In this document: positions 27,063-37,281 of the stretch, piece by piece
Position numbering within the stretch: the stretch's first letter is position 1
How the letters are laid out: each line of letters opens with the position of its first letter
Assembly (NCBI RefSeq): GCF_000002995.4
Contig: NW_025062475.1
Coordinates: 5,832,187 to 5,896,186, forward strand
Reading direction: 5' to 3'
DNA from: Brugia malayi
Lineage: Eukaryota; Nematoda; Chromadorea; Rhabditida; Onchocercidae
DNA length: 64,000 bases
The notes under the pieces: generated by a model
Database searches by the model: none
Told to the model about the DNA's origin: nothing
Seen by the model: the letters and a program-made list of their open reading frames with translations, nothing else
Made by a program: the position numbers and the translations under genes

Positions 27063-29025
27063 TGAATTGATACTAACTTAAATCACCCAATCAAATTTAG
27101 TTTATTCGTAGATTCAGGAGTGAAAACTAAAATGAGAACAATCACTTTTAAGTGATTGAAACAGCTTCATTAGGAAATATTCTTCCATTAGGTTTCTTTT
27201 AACATGATTTTGTATTCATACTTGCTATGTATTAATTTCTTTTCACTTCTCAGTTTTATTGAAATCTTTAATGTAACCATTTTTTCATTTCATTTCATCT
27301 GATAATATCAAAGTTACTACTGATATTCACAATGAATGCTTGAAATACATTCATAAAAGGTTTTCATTAGTCTACTTTCTTTCTTTAGTTTATTGTTCAG
27401 AAGTTTGCAAAAGTCTCTCTTTAAAAAAGCTAAACTTATATTAGAAACTAAGTCGCTTTCACAGTACATTCATATGAACAAGCATATTTACAGATGAAAA
27501 GGGGAAGACAGATCATTAATTTCTATTTTGGATAAGATAACATAAAGTTAGCAAAAAGTTTATGAAAACTAAGTTTTCATTCTACTTCGCTTTCTGTTCG
27601 CCTTTATTTGACGTCAACAAAAAACTGAATACTTTTATATGATGTATAAACATATGCAGTGGTGTCGCGATGCTTTAAATTTCTCCTCAATATAGGCGAA
27701 ATTTTGTAACACGTAAATATTTAAATTGTTGATTTGATTGCGCATATAAGTGAAAGCTTTGTCAAATGGAACATGATGAAATCCTGATAAGCAAGTTAGT
27801 TAATTTCATGGAGCTAATTGCTATTATCTCAAGTTCTTTTTAGTAATTATAGGTTTCTTGAAAGCCCTGAAGCTTCAGTTCATTTTTGTAAATTCTGGTT
27901 TTGCATGAAAGGCTTTCCGATTTTTACTCGCTCAGAAGAAGTATGGTGATAGCAAATGATCCAGAAGATTTAAGTGACTGAATTGAATAGAAATCAAAAA
28001 GCTTTTTTTTTCATTGTTTTTTTGCTACATAATCATCAGTTACCTTTCCATCATTGTCATCGTTTAATTGACAAAGTGCTACCTTTAGTTCAAAAATATA
28101 AAATAGTCTCGATTACAAGAAAAGAATAGTTGTAATGATACGAGACAAACGTATCCTGACGTAAATATGTTAGAATATTAGAACTTGAAGTATTTTAATA
28201 TTTAAAATTTTAATTGATATCTTTTAACGAATTTCTTTTTGGTTCTTTTCATATTACATATAACTATAAATTATAAATGTTGTCATTATGGAGGCGTCAT
28301 TTTCTCATTTCCGCATTAATTTTTGATTATTCTTTGTTTCAATAAAAATTTTGCTTCGATGCATTCTGTTGCTTCTTGACTTTCCTTCTAAACGTTATAA
28401 ACGTTCTCCAACGGATTGCAATAAAGGTGCAAAATCCGGAAACAGTTAAAATGGACAAATAAATTAATGCTGAACCAGCAACTTCGAATACTGAAAATTA
28501 TACTTATAAGTGAATAATCAATCAATCTATCAACACCGTTACTTCATAGTATATATGGGGAAAAATGGCGGAAGTGTTTCCAATGAGAAAAATAAGATAT
28601 AAAGAGTTTCCACGAATGTTTATAACTATTCTACACATCATATCTTTCTTATTTATCCTATCTCTGTTGCTAGTTTACTATACCCAAAAATCATAGTCTA
28701 GCTTTTTCTTTATAAACGCTAAGATACATTAAGGTTTCATTAAATATGTATGACCTTACGCTGGAAATGATTTGCTTTAATTGTTGGGTCTTTGCCCCTT
28801 TCTGCTATTCTTTAAGATACAAAACAGTTAAGAATAAAAGACTTACTATCAACTCGATTTCTATAACAATGAAAGAGATGATATACGAGTGCAATTAATA
28901 GTAAAAATATGATGGCTAGCTGAAATACTGTTCATGGTGATTAATAATAATAATAAAGCAACTAAAAGAAAAAACTTTAATTATGAGAAACAAAAGAAGA
29001 AAAGTTTGAAAAGGATTCTAAATTG
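27063..29025. other. Intergenic region downstream of the astacin gene
   Basis: About 2 kb of AT-rich DNA after the astacin stop codon, including its 3' UTR. No exon with recognisable coding content was seen on either strand. Confidence 0.55.
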
Positions 29026-29259
29026 TCAAAGAGGATAGAAGTTAATTAAAATTAAAACAATAATGATTACCGTTGCAGCAAGTAAGGGCCAAATAAAATT
29101 CTCGTTTATCGCGGAATAAGCCGCCAAAATAGCAATAATGATAAATATAATAAAACAGAGGTAGTCTGCAAGAGCATGCACACCTTTACCTTTCTGGATT
29201 ATAGAAAGTAGCAACAAGAGAATAGCCAAGATGATATTCACTGCGGACATTACATACAT
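29026..29259 (-). CDS. Possible small membrane protein or last exon of one
   Basis: An open frame of 77 codons from the ATG at 29259 to the stop at 29026. It reads as three hydrophobic helices separated by a short charged turn (IIQKGKGVHALADY) and ends in a hydrophobic tail (ILINFYPL). A good acceptor (CTGATTGCAG) lies about 10 bases upstream of the ATG, so it may instead be the final exon of a longer multi-TM gene whose earlier exons I could not place. No family was recognised. The regular TM pattern argues that it is real, but length and AT-richness make chance possible. Confidence 0.4.
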   Translation of the reverse strand: MYVMSAVNIILAILLLLLSIIQKGKGVHALADYLCFIIFIIIAILAAYSAINENFIWPLLAATVIIIVLILINFYPL

Positions 29260-29271
29260 GCATGACTGCAA

Positions 29272-30419
29272 TCAGTGCATGAATATGCAGGAAAATTGTG
29301 ATCAAAGGAATAATTTCATCCACTTCTACGGTTATTTATCAAGTTCCCATTCAATTTCAATATCACATAGGTGGCTGCTTTTTGCATATATATAATATTG
29401 GGATGCCAAAAAAGGATGTAGAATGGGTAGCAGTGGTCATTTCATGTTGAAATGTTCGTTTTGATATGCTCAAGGCTGATTATATCAAATGATTGTGCTA
29501 ACCTTTATTGAGAAGATGCATATTTTAGAATGATGAGCCATAAGTGAATGAAATAACTATTAGTGCTGAATGAAAATTACAGTTTTACAAAAAATAAAGT
29601 ATTATCAAGTGAGTTATATTTGTTTCGGCAAAATAGTTTTTCAAATTAGTCGTAAAAATTTTAATAGTTTATTTTAATTTCTAAATCATTACAGCTACAT
29701 TAATCATTTAGCAAAAACAAAAAATGAATAAATAAACAAATGAATAAATTGATTTCAACTACCTAATGATATGAAATAACATGAAATCGAAAGAAAAGTT
29801 AAATTATATTTTTATTTACTTTCTGATGCTTGTTGCAAAATTGAAAAATTAAAATTAAGAGATGGGTCAGAAGATATTATGGATCACTGCACTCATATTG
29901 AATTACGGAATAACTATTTCTTCACTTGCATTCTAAAACATCACTAATTTTCGGTTTAGTATTTATTTATTGAATTGATGGAACAATAATTAGATATAAA
30001 GATGTAATTGATCCAACCTGTTATTGGCAATGAAAAATTATACAATAAATGATTACACTAAAGCATATCACCTATCAGTGCTCTCAATATATCACCCATG
30101 TAATAAAATATAGAAATGTTCTAGTTTCAGTGTGTATGAAATAAATAATAACTTCGATTTGCTAATGTAATTTTACTTGAAAGCAAGTGAGATATTCTAC
30201 ATGAATATACATGAACTTGTAGAAGTTCATGTAAATTAAATCCTTGAAGTAATGCTATCACGGATAATCGAATAATTGATTATTCATAAACTAATTTAAG
30301 CAAATTTTGCGTAACAATGCTAACATAAATGTAATTATTATGTTGAATTTTTCAACTGTACGGTCTAACTGCAAAAGCATTTCATTCTGATTTATAAGAA
30401 GAAAATTACAAATAGTAGA
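29272..30419. other. Intergenic region before the MSP-domain gene
   Basis: 1.1 kb without recognisable coding sequence. It contains the hairpin at 30208-30233 and probably the promoter of the MSP-domain gene. Confidence 0.5.
30208..30233. repeat. Perfect 11-bp hairpin
   Basis: TACATGAACTT, loop GTAG, AAGTTCATGTA; about 190 bases upstream of the MSP-domain gene start. Function unknown. Confidence 0.55.
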
Positions 30420-31162
30420 ATGGCACTTAATATTGATCCACCTGAGATTACTTTTCCTGCCGCTGGTGGCAGTACAACTGTTAATATTATCAATCAAACA
30501 GAAAGTCGTTTAGGCTTCAAGGTAATATTTTTAGTTCAAATTATAATTTTGCAGTTGTATACTTGAGGCATTTGATTTTCCATATTTACTTATAAGTATT
30601 AATTCAAGAAATATGTTTCAAAAGGCTATAAATCATAAATTGATACTGCATATAAGCTCTAGAAATGAGATGATCAATGTTACAAGCAGTTTTAAGTGAA
30701 TGATACTGCCTGGAAAATTCTGTAACTCATTTATAGATTTGTTTGATAGAGAATAAAGATTACATTTAAGGTTGATTAGCATTGGATGAGTAAGCTTTAA
30801 AATCTATTTTGATACAATAAATGAATTTATTAGAATTTCTCATTTCCAATTTACTTCCTCATTCAACTTTGATAAAATAATCAAATAATTAGTAATTTAT
30901 ATCTATTGTTCAAAAAAAAAAAAAAAAGAGAATCCAGGTAAAATCAACAAACAATGAACATTATCGCGTTACCCCAGTATATGGATTTGTTAATAAAAGT
31001 GACAAAACTGAATTAACGATAATGCGTCTGCAAGGACCACCCAAAGACGATAAATTTGTGGTGCAATGGGCTGAGGTGCCAGATGAAGAAGATGATCCTC
31101 AGGCACCATTTAAAGCTGGGGCTCAAGCTGGTGAAGTGATTCTACCTGTAAAAGCAGAATAA
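30420..31162 (+). CDS. Short MSP-domain protein (sperm-specific protein type)
   Basis: Two exons, 30420-30521 and 30938-31162, join in phase (CTTCAAG|GTAATA, CCAG|GTAAAA) to give 108 aa. The whole protein is one MSP-like immunoglobulin fold: MALNIDPPEITFPAAGGS, then RLGFKVKSTNNEHYRVTPVY across the junction, then LQGPPKDDKFVVQWAEVP. The size and DPPEITFPAAGG start resemble the ~109-aa sperm-specific (SSP) proteins of worms rather than the ~127-aa cytoskeletal MSPs. Nematode MSP-domain proteins of this kind are mostly sperm proteins; sperm expression here is inferred. A polyadenylation signal AATAAA lies at 31244-31249, about 80 bases after the stop. Confidence 0.93.
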
Positions 31163-32247
31163 ATTCCCCGTCGAGTCTTTATATCATTGCTTTCCTATCA
31201 ATTATTTTATATTCACTGTCGAAGTGATTATTAGTTTGCATGCAATAAACTCATCGTTCCTTAATTTTTCAACATATAAAAAAATAACAGTGTTTTCACA
31301 GATTCTTAATGTGAGCTGAGATATTATCATTTGGATATACGTGAAGCATTGTATTTTGGACACACGTGACAACTATCATTCATGTATCAGCATTTAAGTG
31401 CATTTGGATATACGTCAAGCTTAACTTAATAATTGTGTTAATGATTCAGTACATATTTCATCAGTTTAAGTTTTAAAATTGTTAGCAATTTCTGTCTATT
31501 TATAGTCGATCTACTTTTGAACAGTATGTAGTAATCGTTACGTCATATTTCCACAAATATTAATTTTGAAAGAATAAATTTAAATTTGTATAATTTTCTG
31601 AAAAATCGTAAATTTTTAAACCTAAGTTATTAGAAATTTTAGAAATTCTGATTAAGACGGATCAGATAGAAATTCTGATTAAGACGGATTCAGACGGATT
31701 TTATCATTTCATAATATTTTTTGAACAATAATTTCTTGTGTCACTCCTTACTAAATAGTTTATTGATAAATGAATCAGATCAAAATTCAAATTTGCCCTC
31801 AATGACGAAACATATGTGCTGACATCTTTTGTAGATATCATAGCATTTTCCCACTGCTATTTTGCATAAATTGGTTGTTTCTTACTGCAATGCATAAAAA
31901 AGAAAATTTAGAAAGAAAAAAAATCTCGAATAATATAACAAAAAGGATTGCAACACTAGGAGACTCATCATTTAAGAGAATTGAACTGTGAAAGTACTCT
32001 GTCAAATTAGGACGACAACTGAATTACAACTGATACATTAATGAACTTAGCATAATTAATTCGAAACTGTTGAGCAAAATTACGAATATAGTTCGTTTAG
32101 GGTAATATAAAATCGATCATTTCTGATTGTTCAAGTGTAGGAAATAAACAATTTAATAATGCAAGAAAACTAATAAAGAAAAATAAACGACGTAATTAAT
32201 TTTCAACCTAAACTAGACAATATGAAGTTATTAAACGATATTTATGG
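31163..32247. other. Intergenic region between the MSP gene and the inverted duplication
   Basis: About 1.1 kb with no recognisable gene. The MSP-gene 3' UTR comes first. CATTTGGATATACGTSAAGC occurs twice (about 31329 and 31401), and a 27-bp tandem duplication lies at 31641-31700. Confidence 0.55.
31641..31700. repeat. 27-bp tandem duplication
   Basis: AGAAATTCTGATTAAGACGG followed by ATCAGAT is repeated directly with a 27-base offset. Confidence 0.75.
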
Positions 32248-32319
32248 GCGTCAGTGGTGTAATGGTCAGCATGGTTGCCTTCCAAGCAATCGACGGGGGT
32301 TCGATTCCCCCCTGACGCA
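32248..32319 (+). tRNA. tRNA-Gly (anticodon TCC), left-arm copy
   Basis: 72 bases fold as a complete cloverleaf. The acceptor stem is GCGTCAG/CTGACGC with discriminator A, the anticodon stem GTTGC/GCAAT encloses loop CTTCCAA (TCC), and the T arm GGGGG-TTCGATT-CCCCC carries a good B box. TTTT about 15 bases downstream can end Pol III transcription. It is identical to the minus-strand copy at 38417-38488. Its first base is also the first base of the left arm of the inverted duplication, so its 5' flank differs from that of the other copy. Confidence 0.97.
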
Positions 32320-32360
32320 TCTGGGAGCAGTATTTTCTCTGGTCCACCGCCATTTTACAG

Positions 32361-32959
32361 GTTGTGGCCACCACTCAAAATATCCTACAACTCAGTTGCA
32401 ACACACACCATACTGCTCTACATTATGTTGGCTTATGACCTGGTATGTATTTCACATTAAGGTTTCCAAGCAAATTTGGCTATGATACTTGGAAGTAATG
32501 CAGAACAAATAAAGTGCATGCTGAGTGAGAAGCATCTATGATAGATTGATTAAAAATGTACAGGCAGACACACCGACTGTATGCCTAATCGATCCTAAGA
32601 ATGAGAAGTTTTAATCTGTTTGGAAATATCACTGATAATTTACAATGCATGGTCACTCTCAGGTAATCGTGATGATCGCCACTGGTCTTCTTCGTGCGCT
32701 GTTAACTTTTGATAAGCAAATCGTCCGAATGCATTTATGCTTTGATTACTTTGCATTAGCATTCAACGTGATCACATTGGTACTATTCCTTCCGGCCTTA
32801 TTCTTACCAAATTCTGAAGGTCGCAATTTCGCTAATATATTACTGACTGTGTGCTTTCTGACTCAAATACCACTGCAGATATGGGCCATAACGGTGTTGC
32901 GTTCATGTCTGGAATTCTTCGTTTTGGTGCATGTATTGGTTGAATTGGCGGAGAGATGA
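32361..32959 (+). pseudogene. 5'-truncated copy of the four-TM protein gene
   Basis: Copies of exons 3 (32361-32442) and 4 (32663-32959) of the gene at 37777-39699, with intact splice signals and an unbroken frame to the stop. Exons 1 and 2 and the parent promoter are absent because the duplication begins inside intron 2 at the tRNA. Without a start exon it is probably not translated as the parent protein. An ATG at 32645, just before exon 4, opens a 104-codon frame through the acceptor that could in principle give a two- or three-TM fragment. The lack of decay reflects recent origin rather than proven function. Confidence 0.8.
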
Positions 32960-33404
32960 TTCATACAGAAATGAGACATTTGAAGACTGATAATATTACT
33001 AGAATATAAAGCTATGATAATTATTCTCATCATATGTTGCTGATAAAGACAAAAGTAATATTTAAACAAATGAACAACAAAATAGAAAAGTTTCTCGACG
33101 TACTACGGATGTCTTCTGATGAAATCTGTTTAGATCATACCTATCATGCTTAACAACATGAATTTCGCTTTAATTGAAGAACAACAAGCACTCTCTAACA
33201 CTTCGGAATTTTCACCACCATAGCATATTTAGTGTACCGTGTTCAACAAACAGAGTGATAATCTGGCATTGTATCAGTGGTACCACATCACCACATTTAA
33301 TTCTTGGCTTAAAGTTAATTGGATGCTGAAATACCTTGGAAACATTTGTGATACATGTCTATGTAATGCAGCTGTGATGCCGTGTATAAATATTCATACA
33401 GTTT

Positions 33405-33506
33405 AACATAATTTCACAGCTAAAATATGTTATTGTCAACAAATTTGTTTATAAAAACATAATTTCACAGCTAAAATATGTTATTGTCAACAAAAAATTT
33501 GTTTGT
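33405..33506. repeat. 51-bp tandem duplication at the arm end
   Basis: AACATAATTTCACAGCTAAA and the following bases are repeated with a 51-base offset. The first copy belongs to the left arm; the second starts exactly where similarity to the right arm stops (33456). The right arm has a single copy. Confidence 0.85.
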
Positions 33507-35079
33507 TTATATCACTCAGTGTCTTCTCATTCACTTCAAAAACTTGCATCTCATCTGACCATCAACCACATTGAACTTAGTTTTCCCAAAAGAAAATAAT
33601 ATAAGACTTTGAACTAGCTTTCCAACTTATGAGTTTCAGGTTCTTGACATGGATGTCCATATTAACAGCTGAAACTAGTTTATTATTTTGCTTCTTGAAA
33701 AGAATTCCTTAAATCATGAGTCTTAGAATATCGAGTTGTCCGGAAATCAATCCTCTTCCCAGTGTTATTTGAAGTCTATTTTTGAACGAACTGCTTCTCT
33801 ATTTGACAAATAATTTTTCCACACTTTCTTTGAAACATACATCAAAATTCATCTGCTAACTTCCGTTTAAATAACTCTAATCGATAGATAATTTATCTCA
33901 AATGAATTTTATTCATTACAATTGATTAAGTTTAATAAATTTATAAACTTAATCAATTGTAATGATTTTTTGTAATGATTCATAATTGATTTTTTATTTG
34001 TGCGAATTATTCATTTGCATTTATTTTTCCCTTAATTAATCTGATATTATCTTTAATGAAGTAATTATCTCCTTGCAAATTAAGCTTACAAAAGGATAAT
34101 TATACAAGAGCCAAATAGTTTAACACTCAATTTTGCTAGTTAGTCTGTCCAATTGTGACAAAGTATGCGTGAAAAACATAAAGAACAAGTGATCATTTTA
34201 CAGGTCAGTCTTGATGACCTTCCTGTTTAGTTTTCTTCTGACCTTATTCAACCTTACGACAAGTGAAATAATTTTAACAGAGAATGTTAACTATGTATAA
34301 CATATGGATGACAAATCTTCTTCACCAGTCCCTTATTTTCTTTCATTTCAAGTCAGAAAACTTCTTGTCCTTAATGGCTGAACTTCAGACTTAGGTTAAG
34401 AAACTTAGTATGAAATTTTAGTTCATTCAAAGAATTACTACTTCTCTTCTTTATAGCTAACTTGACGTTGCCAGAAATGTGGCAACTTTACATCATTGAA
34501 TCTAATGACGGTTTACTGAGACATCTTGTTATACGATATTTCTCTTCATTAGATTCATTTTCATCATAGTTATTTCGCACTGAACGTCATGACCCCTCGG
34601 AATAATTTCAGTATATAGTATTGGATTAATCAAACAATAGCACGTAATTCTAGTTATGAAAGTTAACGATGCGTAAAAACAATTAAATAGGCAATTAATT
34701 GCTCGCATTATTCATTTCTACTGGTTAGAAGGAATGCGAAAGAAAATGGAAGGACTTCTTGTATGGTATACTGGGCTTTAATTTCTTTCTTACTTTTTGT
34801 ACCTCACATATTGGAGTAATCTTACGGAGATTATACGCTAGCAGACGTATGGATGTAAAATTGTTTGATAGGTTGGATAAGGTATAGCGTAACAAAGTTA
34901 AGAGCCAAGTATTCCATTATCTACAACTATCCAACGTTATATTTTCAGATGAAGGGCATATGTAGACTTAAAGGAATCACAATGGATAAGAATGGGTAGA
35001 AAGCGGTGTAAGGTAGGACGAGAAGCGCGGATGTGAGATTTGCTGGTATTTTGTATGTCTTTTCAAGAATATATTTCAG
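33507..35079. other. Spacer upstream of the coiled-coil gene
   Basis: About 1.6 kb without recognisable exons. It contains a 51-base palindromic hairpin (33914-33964) and presumably the coiled-coil gene's promoter. Confidence 0.55.
33914..33964. repeat. Perfect 20-bp inverted repeat (hairpin)
   Basis: CATTACAATTGATTAAGTTT pairs perfectly with AAACTTAATCAATTGTAATG across 11 bases. It lies in the spacer of the large inverted duplication, 459 bases inside the left arm end. It could be a MITE remnant or a cruciform-forming site. Confidence 0.75.
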
Positions 35080-35092
35080 GCTGTTTGCAAGA

Positions 35093-36964
35093 ATGAATAC
35101 GGAAAGTGATGAATTAGTTGCTGAGTTGCGGAAAGCTGTATCCATCAAGAAATCAGGTTACTATTTATCATATTTAATCTTCTTTAGAGCACTCCTATTA
35201 TTTTAAATTTTTAGGAAGGCGCGATGCAGTTCTTTATCTTTCATTCACTCTCTCTCCTGCTTTACACATAAATGCTTTTAATTGCAGAAGTGGCTCATTT
35301 GAAGGAAGAATTTGGCAATTACAAAAAGCATTTGGCTCTATTGACATCGGAAATTGCTGAAGGTTTGTCTGATCTCTCTTATAAATTTCGAAAATTTCAC
35401 CTTCGGCAACGATTTTTGCGTACTAGTTTTATGATTGCTGATAATATTTTAGCTAACTCTAAATTTTTGGAGTATTGAAGCAGTTTTGATTATCAGATGA
35501 TTTCTCTACTTAGAATTGAAAATCTCTTTCTGAAAATTGGTAGAAAGTTGTATTGCAATTTTCCTACGTAGCATATTGAATGCTTACTGAATATATTCGT
35601 GATGGTTATAATATATAAGCAATACAGATTTCATTATTTATAGGAAGAGCGGAAATAGCTGCTAACAGAATCAAGATTGCCACTTTGGATGCTGACAAAT
35701 TCTCATGCGTTCAGATAGAAAAGCTAAGTACTGAATTAATCGATAAGTAAGCATTTTGATCAACACTTTTTTGTTTATGCAGACTTCTTTTTGTTTTCTT
35801 GATTTACTATTCATACTTTTCAAATTATCCCATCAGTTCAAATAATCGTGTCACACATTCTATTTTGTTTAAAGTTCAATTTACTTCTTTTTGTATTAAT
35901 TGTTGCTTTCCATTTTCTTTTGAAATATCATTTAGATTTGATGTTATGTGTAAAGAAGTATGTGCAATAAACGAAGAAGCAGAGAAACAGGTTGTCGACT
36001 TGCAGTTGGAAATTGAAGCAACAAAGGATGTCAAAAATGTTATTAGCGCTTATGAGGAAACATTAGGAATGTTACGTATTATGGTAGGTCTTTTCTTTGC
36101 TGTTTTTGTGTTCACCAATTGATCATTTCATGTTAGCTTCTCAACTTAGTGCTCTTATCAATTTTGTCTATAGCCATTTCAAATTGAAAAGTTATTTCAA
36201 ATTCTCTGAAACTTACAATAAAAAACCTAAAATTAAAACCTACATCCTTTCTCACTGAATGCTACCTGCTTTTGAGTTTTTTTTTTTTTTTTTTTTTTGG
36301 GATTTTACGAAAGAACTTCTGGGATAAAATTCTAATCAAATTCTTTTAGAGATTTTGTGACAACGATGGCATGAATGATACACGTAGAGATATTGAAAAT
36401 GCACAGAATGAATGTAAGCTACTCATTCTGTTTGGGTATTACTTAATGATTTCTTCTGACGTTTATCAATTGGGGAATTAATGATGTGTTTCAGTGCAGA
36501 TGCTGTCAGATGAGATGCAAGTTTTTGAAGTGAATGAGAAGACACTGAGTGATAAATTGAGTACTGTTGCATACACTGACATTCCACTGGTAGTTAAACA
36601 TCAAATTTAGTAAGTTTTTACTTCCAATTTGCAACATTTTTCATTCATCTAATTAATTATGCAAAATCAATCATACTCATATTTCCAAGAATGGATTTTA
36701 TGTTCATCCTAATGATGCTAATAAGATTCAAGCCCATCTAATAGCCACTCGAAATTCCATTTCCCCATGGAGTTTCAATATACTCTCCCATTAAGGAGGA
36801 CTGATGGGAGAGTGACAAAGTTTTAAAATTTATGTTGTTCACAATAGGAATTCATTTGCAGCGACAATTTAAAGAAGCGTAAAGGGGAATTGATTCGCAA
36901 ACTTATGCATGCACGACTCAGTCGAAGCCGTCTGGATACCAGATTTGTGTTGAGCGATTTGTGA
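35093..36964 (+). CDS. Coiled-coil protein of unknown function
   Basis: Seven exons join in phase: 35093-35156, 35288-35362, 35644-35746, 35936-36083, 36350-36413, 36495-36609 and 36862-36964; 223 aa. The start follows a good acceptor (TATATTTCAG, ending 35079) by 13 bases, as expected for a trans-spliced leader. The protein is almost wholly helical and charged. Heptad-like segments cover about residues 7-45 (ELVAELRKAVSIKKSEVAHL), 55-125 and 140-170, and the C-terminus is basic (NLKKRKGELIRKLMHARL). No signal peptide, TM segment or catalytic motif is visible and I recognise no family; a small structural or complex-forming protein is the best guess. AATAAA lies at 37070-37075. The gene is the only one in the spacer between the two inverted arms and is transcribed toward the right arm. 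Confidence 0.85.
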
Positions 36965-37281
36965 ATATATCATACTACTATACCAATGTATTGGCGTATT
37001 GTTGGAGCTGGAGGTTCTACAGACACTAAGATGAGCAAACTTTTTTACTGATGGCAGAACCCGAGAAGGAATAAAACTAGGAGTATCTTCAGTATTGTTA
37101 TTTTTTGCTGAATTTAAATACGTTGTTTTTCATAACCGTTTGTGGAATATTGCAAGACAGAACAATACTTCATATTGGACAGTAATACAATCTTTTTGTT
37201 TGAGTGATAAAAAGTATCAATTATAAGAAAAAAGGAGATGATGATTAATTTATATTTTGTGTTCAATGATCTTTATGCTTG

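Larger units (their letters stand above)
32248..33455 (+). repeat. Left arm of a 1.2 kb inverted duplication
   Basis: 1208 bases match the reverse complement of 37282-38488 almost perfectly. I found one substitution (about 32351, C here and G in the other copy's orientation) and one single-base length difference (CC versus C near 33335). The arm carries a tRNA-Gly and copies of exons 3 and 4 of the four-TM protein gene. Introns and 3' flank are included, so the copy was made from DNA and not from RNA. Confidence 0.95.

Noticed and set aside
32222..32485. Two overlapping plus-strand open frames across the tRNA and exon 3 copy
   Set aside because: The first translates a tRNA. The second is the true frame of the copied exon 3 but is extended artificially into the tRNA and intron.
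32863..33069. 68-codon minus-strand frame, repeated in mirror position at 37667-37873
   Set aside because: It is antisense to the end of the four-TM last exon and occurs twice only because the arms are duplicated.
36765..36820. 10-bp inverted repeat ACTCTCCCAT / ATGGGAGAGT
   Set aside because: Short hairpin within an intron of the coiled-coil gene, with no sign of function.
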